37,808 nt of DNA, taken from NCBI GenBank assembly GCA_021163775.1, contig JAGGTI010000130.1, forward strand, positions 1 to 37,808. The letters are read 5' to 3'. Below are positions 32,051 to 37,808 of the stretch, piece by piece. A model generated the notes under the pieces. That model saw only the letters and a list, made by a program, of their open reading frames with translations. It did no database searches and was not told the origin of the DNA. The position numbers and the translations under genes are program-made. Source of the stretch: Candidatus Zixiibacteriota bacterium. GTDB lineage: Bacteria; Zixibacteria; MSB-5A5; GN15; FEB-12. Positions within the stretch are counted from its first letter, which is position 1; every line of letters begins with the position of its first letter.

Positions 32051-32340
32051 GTTATGATCTTGTCGAAGTGTACAAACCTTTTGTTTGGATGTTGTCGTAC
32101 TGCGTACATTTGCATATGCCTGCGGAAGAATGACAGACAACCTCACTATGTTACTCGCCGCCCGAAAGAGGAGTATTCTTTAGTCTAACTGATATTTACA
32201 AGTTGGCTTGGCAGTAGAGAACATAAGTTCTTATTACTTCTACTCTTAAACGGATTTGCTAAGAGCCATAGACTCTGAGTAGAACAGGAAGCGATTCGTC
32301 ACGGAAAGGCGAAAGAACTTCCCGGAGTGAACAGGTTCCG

Positions 32341-32380
32341 GTCTGAGAATTGCTCAGACAAGGTATGGCAAAATGCCATA
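32341..32380 (+). promoter_or_regulatory. Tandem perfect hairpins directly upstream of the 811-aa gene
   Basis: GTCTGAG-AATTG-CTCAGAC (32341-32359) and TATGGCA-AAA-TGCCATA (32364-32380) lie in the leader, 16 bp before the ATG at 32396. No Shine-Dalgarno is evident between them and the start. They may control translation or mRNA stability. Confidence 0.55.
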
Positions 32381-32395
32381 TTAAGACGGCAAGTT

Positions 32396-34831
32396 ATGAG
32401 TAAGACGTACTTTACAAGATTTTTCGGCATATTGGCCACGCTTTTGGTGGCTGGCGTCACCGTTGGAACGACGCCGACAGAGGCGAGGTACGCCATATAC
32501 GCAGACTCGGTTGAATCGGGTGCTGGTTCAGACGTGTCGGTCAGATTCTACCTTGCCAATGAGATGGCGTTGACATCGTTAAGTGTACCAATCAGTTACG
32601 ACCCATCGCTGGTGACACTCAAGTCGATCAGTTTTACTGATTCGAGAGCGCAACATATTGCAAATAAGATGATTACGCCGTCAGATATTGATGTAGCTGA
32701 CGGTCATTTCATGGTAGCGATATTCCAATGGATGGAAGATCCTATCGAAGCTGGTGATGGACTGTTGTTTACGGCGATATTTGGCCTTAATCCGGAGGCG
32801 GAAGTTGGCCAGTCCACTCTACTGGATACGCTTTTCTACCCGCCCGCCGGAGTTTTGGAAGTTGTCCGAGCCGATACGTCGGGGGGGATTCAGCCCGATT
32901 TTGGGCCGGGGATGATAATAATTGGTGAAAATAACCGTACCCCGGTGTTTGCTACGCTTCCTGACCAGTATGTTTTGGAGGGCGATAGTCTCGATTTAAC
33001 TATTATAGTGTCAGATCCTGATGAGGATTTGCTGACTTTGGCGATTACGACCAAACCGACCGGGGCAACTTTTGTGGATAACGGTGATGGAACGGCTCGG
33101 TTCGTTTGGGTGCCGGATTATGTTGGCCCGAATTCGGCCGATGGTTCCCCGCTGAGTTTGAGTTTCTGGGCGAGTGATGGCGATTTGTCATCTCAGATGG
33201 ACTTGAATATTTACGTGCTCAACCGGAACCGCAAGCCGTCGATAATGGCTCCTACGGAAGCTATTGTTGAGGCTGGCGAAACGATGAGTTTGTCGGTGTC
33301 GGCATTCGATCCCGATTTTGAGACGATCACCTGGAGCTGGTCGGGTCTTCCCGAAGGTGCCACGTTTGATGGTGATAATCCAGGTTTGCTAAGCTGGACA
33401 TCGGAAGTGACTGACACTGGTTCATTCGTTGTGGCATTTGTGGCCACCGATCCACAGGGATTAGCGGACACGCTTGCGATAACCACTCAGGTTCGGGCGG
33501 TTGCATTATTTACGCTGGCGATTGATTCTGTTGAGGCGTTCCCGAATGAGGATGTTGAGTTCAAGATCACGCTTGATAACAAGTTGCCGGTAGCGGGTTT
33601 CAACATTTTGTTCAATCACGACCCGATTGCGCTTGGTTTCCTGTCGTTGACTAATGCCGAGACCCGTACCGAGGCGTTTGAGTATTTCACGGTGCGCACC
33701 ACAGAAAACGGTATAGCCGGCAATGTTCGTATCATTGGAATTGGAGATATGGGTGGTGGTACTCCGGGGTTGGAAGCAGGCGATGGACCAATAGCTTCCG
33801 TGCGGGTGCATACTACTGGTGATCTGGCTTTTGCCGGTATGAGTATTCCGTTGACGTTCCAGTTCCTCGATGCTCCGATCAATGATGACAACAGTTTGAC
33901 CGACAGTATCGGCACCAGAATCGAACAGGCCGATATCGTTTATCAGACTGGCAGTGTGAAGATTCACGATATAGGCCAGATCCGGATTGGTGACATAAAT
34001 CTTAACGGCATTGCGGCTGAGATTGGCGATGTGATTTACTTTACAAATTTCTTTATCAACCCGTCGCTATATAAGTTCAATGCACTACAGTACGCCAACT
34101 CTGATGTCAACCGGGATTACATCGCCGCTACGGTGAGTGACCTGGTGGCGCTTATCAACTGGGTGGTGGGTGGTAACACCTACAGCAAGATTTCTGATGG
34201 TGGAGAGTTGACCGCATCGGTTGAGATTGAGACTTATTCCAATCAGGCCCTGTTCAGCTATGAATCTTCGGTGGCCGTTGGGGCGGCTTACTTTGTGATC
34301 AAGAGCGATCGGGAGGTCACCGAGGGGATGATCACCAGTCGATGTGACAATATGGCTATGAATTATCATCAGGATGGTGACCGAGTGAAGGTGCTGTTGT
34401 ATAGCCTTGACGGCGAAGTGATGCCGTCCGGTCGAACCGAATTATTTGAGATAAGTGGTGGCGTTGATTTTGAGATCAGCCATGTTGAATTAGGTAGCTC
34501 GGGTGGTCAGCAGATAGAAGTAGCGTTGGCTTCAGCTGGTGCTCCTCTGCCGATCGGTTTTGCGCTGATGCAGAACTACCCTAACCCATTCAATCCTGAG
34601 ACGAACCTTGAATTCGCTCTGCCATATGCCACGCATGTTACTCTGACGGTTTACAATGTGTTGGGCCAGGCGGTGGTGACTTTGGTGAACGATGAGCTTC
34701 CGGCCGGAACCCACGGCATCCAGTGGCGTGGTACTGACCAGCAGGGTCAGGCGGTGGCGTCAGGAGTTTACTTGTACCGTCTACAGGCGGGCACCGAAAC
34801 TATGACACGAAAGATGATGCTCTTGAAGTAG
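32396..34831 (+). CDS. Secreted surface protein, two cohesin-like and two Ig-like domains, dockerin-like module, T9SS-type tail
   Basis: 811 aa from ATG 32396 (MSKTYFTRFFGILATLLVAGVTVG...); the upstream extension in the track is not credible. Cohesin-like domain 1 at about 32-180 (YAIYADSVESGAGSDVSVRFYLAN). Cadherin/Ig-like domains at about 181-280 (LPDQYVLEGDSLDLTIIVSD) and 280-372. Cohesin-like domain 2 at about 372-525 (LAIDSVEAFPNEDVEFKITL). Dockerin-like module at about 530-600 (GDINLNGIAAEIGDVIYFTNFFI, SDVNRDYIAATVSDLVALINW). Sorting tail from about 725 (QNYPNPFNPETNLEF, GVYLYRLQAGTE). It is probably translocated across the outer membrane by a type IX-like system and tethered. The function of the repeats is unknown. 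Confidence 0.78.
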   Translation: MSKTYFTRFFGILATLLVAGVTVGTTPTEARYAIYADSVESGAGSDVSVRFYLANEMALTSLSVPISYDPSLVTLKSISFTDSRAQHIANKMITPSDIDVADGHFMVAIFQWMEDPIEAGDGLLFTAIFGLNPEAEVGQSTLLDTLFYPPAGVLEVVRADTSGGIQPDFGPGMIIIGENNRTPVFATLPDQYVLEGDSLDLTIIVSDPDEDLLTLAITTKPTGATFVDNGDGTARFVWVPDYVGPNSADGSPLSLSFWASDGDLSSQMDLNIYVLNRNRKPSIMAPTEAIVEAGETMSLSVSAFDPDFETITWSWSGLPEGATFDGDNPGLLSWTSEVTDTGSFVVAFVATDPQGLADTLAITTQVRAVALFTLAIDSVEAFPNEDVEFKITLDNKLPVAGFNILFNHDPIALGFLSLTNAETRTEAFEYFTVRTTENGIAGNVRIIGIGDMGGGTPGLEAGDGPIASVRVHTTGDLAFAGMSIPLTFQFLDAPINDDNSLTDSIGTRIEQADIVYQTGSVKIHDIGQIRIGDINLNGIAAEIGDVIYFTNFFINPSLYKFNALQYANSDVNRDYIAATVSDLVALINWVVGGNTYSKISDGGELTASVEIETYSNQALFSYESSVAVGAAYFVIKSDREVTEGMITSRCDNMAMNYHQDGDRVKVLLYSLDGEVMPSGRTELFEISGGVDFEISHVELGSSGGQQIEVALASAGAPLPIGFALMQNYPNPFNPETNLEFALPYATHVTLTVYNVLGQAVVTLVNDELPAGTHGIQWRGTDQQGQAVASGVYLYRLQAGTETMTRKMMLLK

Positions 34832-34880
34832 AGCATTGATATACATTGATAATGATGTTGATTACCATATTGAGGTCGCG

Positions 34881-37568
34881 ATGAGAATCGTAAGAATATC
34901 CTTACTGAGTTTTTTGCTGGTTGTAGCCCTTGCAGGCGGTTCACAGGTTCAGGCGCAAATTGGTTGTGATGATCTAACCAAATCCGCGTTTGATATCCTG
35001 CGTATACCGTTCTTCTGCGGCATACCGGGCGATACGGTGTTGTTGCCGGTCATTCTGGAGCACGATTCGATTGTAACATCGTTTCAGTTTTTGATTGAGT
35101 TCGATACCGCCTGGTTGCGACCGGTGTACGTCCGTGACTCATCCTGTGCGATTGCCGACTCGACCGGTTGTATCTCGTGGAATATTGATACGACCTATGT
35201 CGATCACCTGATCACGGGTCGGATGCTCAAGACCGACACGACCAGTGGCGAGTTTGGGCCGATAATCGATACGATTAACCAGTTCACGGTCAACATGTTC
35301 CAGGGTCATCTCGATATTCTGGCGTGCAACGCGGTGCCAGAGTTTCTGACGCTTGATTCTTTACCGCCGGGCGACGATACGATTTTCTATGTGAAAATGA
35401 TTGTCAACCCGGCTATGCCTCATTTGCAGTTGACGGCGTTAAGTTTTCACGAGAGTGACATCTTCACTGTCGTCGATACGGTTTTCCCTCCCGACACGAC
35501 TTGGTATAATGGTTGCAACAACTCGCAGATGGTTACGGCCTGGCGAGTTGGCCCGGATTCTACGGCTGGCTATCAGATTTACCCAACGACCGACTTGGGT
35601 TATACTTTCTGGTTCCAGGCGGACACCGCCTGTGTGCCAAATCCGGATCCCCCAACCGTAGCCCTTACGGCAAATCCAACCTCATTTGTACAGGGTGGCC
35701 AGACGACATTGAGCTGGATTTCGACCTACGCTGATTCGGTAGTGGTTCGGGATCAAGGCGGCACGCGATTGTCGGGGTCCGCCAACGGAAATACATCAGG
35801 TAGTCTGCCGTGGTCATCATCAACGCTCGGAACTTACACCTTCACGGCCACAGCCTATGGAGACGGTACGGCGTCAGATGGCGCCAGTGTAACGGTGACG
35901 GCCGGGTCCGCAAACTGTCCTTCAATTACTGTGGTTGGCAATACCGGAATCTACGATCAGGGGGAGTTGATCAGTTTCACGGTCACCGCGACCAACATCA
36001 GTGGTACACAGATATCAATCAATGCTACTTCATTGCCGTCCAACGCGTCATTTGGTACCGGCGGTTCGGTGGTCGGGGTCAGCCCGGTCAGCGGAACGTT
36101 CAGTTGGACACCGGACTTCAATCAGAAAGGTTCGTTCAGCATTAGATTTACTGCGACCGACTCGGAGTGTTCGATAGACAGGTATGAAGCGATCACGGTC
36201 AACGAGCTTCAGTTTGACCGCTTGTTCTCGACATCGCGCGAAGGTAATCGGCCAGTCGGCGGTCTGCCGGGCCGAGAGGGCATTTTCTTCCCGATCGATC
36301 TGGTAACATCACAGACTGTCTATGGTGTTCAGTTCGATATGTTCTATCCCAACAGCGTAATTAGGATTGATTCGTTTGTTACTACGGCGCGCATCCCTGA
36401 ATATGTAGTTTACGATAACATTGGCGTGACACCGGGCGAAATTCGTGTGGTCACTTTCGGTCTCAACAACGAGCCAGTCAACGACACCAACACGACCGCG
36501 ATATTGCAAGCGGTGATCACTCTGGACTCCAGTGCTGTGCCGTGGACAGACTACACGATTCACCTTGAGAATGGACGCGAGTCAATCAGCCCCGATCCGG
36601 GGGTTGGTTCTTTGCCATTGGTTACGGATTCCGGTCTGATAGCGGTGGATTCGCTTGGTGATGTCAACCTTGACCGCCACATTGATGTGGCCGACGCGGT
36701 TAATATAGTAGCTTATATTATCAATACTTACACGCTGTCGCCGCGTCAGTTTGAGGTGGCCGATATAATCACCAACGATTCGGTCAACGTGTTTGACCTG
36801 GTCGCTGATGTCAATATGATCTATGGTGTGCCGTTGCCGTCACCGGCGGCTCCGGTTCCGGGTGAGAACGCGGTTCTGGCTCTTGACTATGGCGATGTTC
36901 CCAGCGGTTCATCATCGGTGCTGACTGTCCGGTCGGAGATACCGCGGGAAGTGGCTGGGTTTCAGTTGCAGTTGAACTATGATCCGACATCGGTGAGTTT
37001 TGGTACGCCCAGCCTGACACAGGACAATGCACACTATGCTCTCCACGCCAATGACGATGGCCAGGGACGTTTGAAGATATTGATTTATAATTTTGCAAGT
37101 TACGATGTGGGGGAGTTTATGCAACCGGGTGTAGTTGATCTGGTAGAAATACCGATTACCGCCTATGCCAGTCTGGAAGCGGATGACAAAACCAAGATCC
37201 GATTGACCGAGGCATTGCTGTCGACTGCGATGGCTGGTTCGATTGCTGTGCAAGGTGTTGATGCCCCGCTACCGACCTCGTTTACGCTCAGTCAGAACTA
37301 TCCCAATCCATTCAACCCGAGCACGATTATTGAGTTCTCTGTGGGTGCGGCCGAGAACGGCGCCTCTCAGCATGTACGGCTGGATGTGTTTAACATCCTG
37401 GGTCAGGAAGTGACGACGCTGATGGATGGGAGTTATTCGGCCGGTGATTATCAGGTAGTATGGGATGCTACCGACAAGTCGGGACGCCGAGTGGCGACCG
37501 GAATTTACCTCTATCGCTTGAAGGTAGGGGATGAACGCAAGACCAAGAAGATGTTATTCCTTAAGTAG
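34881..37568 (+). CDS. Secreted surface protein, Ig-like, cohesin-like, dockerin-like domains and T9SS-type tail
   Basis: 895 aa. Signal peptide MRIVRISLLSFLLVVALAGGSQVQA. N-terminal cohesin-like domain (about 25-250). Ig-like domains at about 255-345 (PPTVALTANPTSFVQGGQTTLSW) and 347-440. Cohesin-like domain at about 443-590 (DRLFSTSREGN). Dockerin-like module at about 592-665 (GDVNLDRHIDVADAVNIVAYII, ITNDSVNVFDLVADVNMI). A further cohesin-like domain at about 670-790 (LALDYGDVPSGSSSVLTV). Sorting tail from about 800 (QNYPNPFNPSTIIEF, TGIYLYRLKVGDE). The start is ATG 34881; the track's earlier ATG 34836 lacks a signal peptide at its front. It lies 49 bp after the preceding gene with no promoter, so both are one transcript. 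Confidence 0.78.
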   Translation: MRIVRISLLSFLLVVALAGGSQVQAQIGCDDLTKSAFDILRIPFFCGIPGDTVLLPVILEHDSIVTSFQFLIEFDTAWLRPVYVRDSSCAIADSTGCISWNIDTTYVDHLITGRMLKTDTTSGEFGPIIDTINQFTVNMFQGHLDILACNAVPEFLTLDSLPPGDDTIFYVKMIVNPAMPHLQLTALSFHESDIFTVVDTVFPPDTTWYNGCNNSQMVTAWRVGPDSTAGYQIYPTTDLGYTFWFQADTACVPNPDPPTVALTANPTSFVQGGQTTLSWISTYADSVVVRDQGGTRLSGSANGNTSGSLPWSSSTLGTYTFTATAYGDGTASDGASVTVTAGSANCPSITVVGNTGIYDQGELISFTVTATNISGTQISINATSLPSNASFGTGGSVVGVSPVSGTFSWTPDFNQKGSFSIRFTATDSECSIDRYEAITVNELQFDRLFSTSREGNRPVGGLPGREGIFFPIDLVTSQTVYGVQFDMFYPNSVIRIDSFVTTARIPEYVVYDNIGVTPGEIRVVTFGLNNEPVNDTNTTAILQAVITLDSSAVPWTDYTIHLENGRESISPDPGVGSLPLVTDSGLIAVDSLGDVNLDRHIDVADAVNIVAYIINTYTLSPRQFEVADIITNDSVNVFDLVADVNMIYGVPLPSPAAPVPGENAVLALDYGDVPSGSSSVLTVRSEIPREVAGFQLQLNYDPTSVSFGTPSLTQDNAHYALHANDDGQGRLKILIYNFASYDVGEFMQPGVVDLVEIPITAYASLEADDKTKIRLTEALLSTAMAGSIAVQGVDAPLPTSFTLSQNYPNPFNPSTIIEFSVGAAENGASQHVRLDVFNILGQEVTTLMDGSYSAGDYQVVWDATDKSGRRVATGIYLYRLKVGDERKTKKMLFLK

Positions 37569-37587
37569 GGTAACCGGAGAAACTGAT

Positions 37588-37808
37588 ATGATAAATCGTA
37601 TGAGATCAATAGTCCTTAGCGCCGTGTTGCTCTTGCTTATGGCCGGATCTGGTTTTGGTCAGACGACTCCAGTTGTTACAGATATCGGTGATCAGACTAT
37701 CGCCGAAGGTGCGACATTCACGACGATCAGTCTTGATGATTTTGTTTCGGACCTTGACAACACCGATGCCGAGATGACCTGGACTTACGCTGGCAACACC
37801 GAGTTGAC
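37588..37808 (+). CDS. Secreted Ig-like repeat protein, 5' part only
   Basis: The frame is open to the window end (73 codons seen) and is not in the ORF track. A signal peptide (MINRMRSIVLSAVLLLLMAGSGFGQ) is followed by TIAEGATFTTISLDDFVSDLDN and MTWTYAGNTEL, the start of a well-known bacterial Ig/cadherin-like repeat that usually occurs many times in one large surface protein. ATG 37588 has CCGGAGAA 6-8 nt before it. It lies 19 bp after the preceding gene and is probably co-transcribed. Type of C terminus unknown. Confidence 0.8.
   Translation, partial: MINRMRSIVLSAVLLLLMAGSGFGQTTPVVTDIGDQTIAEGATFTTISLDDFVSDLDNTDAEMTWTYAGNTEL

Noticed and set aside
32291-32340. Possible c-di-GMP riboswitch in the third leader (CACGGAAAGGCGAAAG)
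   Set aside because: Superficial resemblance only; the conserved CAGGGCAAACC and GGGACGCAAAGCC blocks of GEMM-I are absent.
33506-33967. 153-aa minus-strand ORF
   Set aside because: Shadow of the 811-aa surface protein.

Overview
This 37.8 kb window reads as chromosomal DNA from an uncultured diderm bacterium. The best guess is a Zixibacteria-like lineage of the FCB side of the tree; this is an inference from gene style, not from a marker-gene search. Supporting signs are secreted proteins ending in a type IX-like sorting tail with the NYPNPFNP motif, dockerin-like GDxNxNG modules combined with cohesin-like and Ig/cadherin-like modules in one chain, a YidC with a large periplasmic domain, and a bactofilin. 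The first 41 bases look like leftover Nextera adapter, so the window starts at a contig end and its first bases are not genomic.

Layout. (1) 61-4316, minus strand: HflX GTPase, a large secreted M1-peptidase-like protein whose catalytic residues are replaced, and a small P-loop ATPase/kinase. (2) 4607-7932, plus strand: M24 Xaa-Pro peptidase, Nudix hydrolase and the MurJ lipid II flippase, tightly packed, meeting a convergent glycosyltransferase (minus strand, to about 9167). (3) 9363-18720, plus strand: a classic replication-origin-proximal cluster, rpmH-rnpA-yidD-yidC-mnmE-mnmG-rsmG-parA-parB, followed by an M23 peptidase and a bactofilin that overlap end to end. One perfect and one near-perfect ParB-binding (parS) site lie in rsmG and just before mnmG. 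A cluster of DnaA-box-like 9-mers plus an AT-rich stretch follows the bactofilin (18718-18965) and is a candidate oriC. dnaA itself is not in the window. (4) 19156-22746, plus strand: MoxR ATPase, a small membrane protein, an isoaspartyl peptidase/asparaginase and a DUF58 protein. (5) 22756-27145: a repeat-rich accessory stretch with a REP-associated tyrosine transposase (RAYT) between near-identical palindromes, a T9SS-tailed secreted protein with an amber codon at codon 3, a GNAT acetyltransferase, a membrane-anchored alpha/beta-hydrolase fold protein lacking its nucleophile, and a 179-bp MITE-like element. (6) 27253-37808, plus strand: at least four consecutive large secreted proteins (the last cut by the window end), several with long 5' leaders and good sigma70-type promoters.

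How the parts work together. Region 3 joins ribosome/RNase P, membrane insertion, tRNA U34 modification, 16S methylation, chromosome partition and cell-wall/cytoskeleton functions around the likely origin. Region 6 looks like a cell-surface system: three neighbours carry both cohesin-like and dockerin-like modules, two of them with more than one cohesin-like or Ig-like module. Two of those three plus one more end in the sorting tail as well, while the 389-aa member has a dockerin-like end but no tail. Inter-subunit cohesin-dockerin contacts could therefore build a surface lattice; this is a hypothesis. Two hairpin-repeat families (a GTAG-led family and an asymmetric-loop family around the RAYT) fill most intergenic gaps outside the origin cluster. 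I saw no tRNA, rRNA or CRISPR array.
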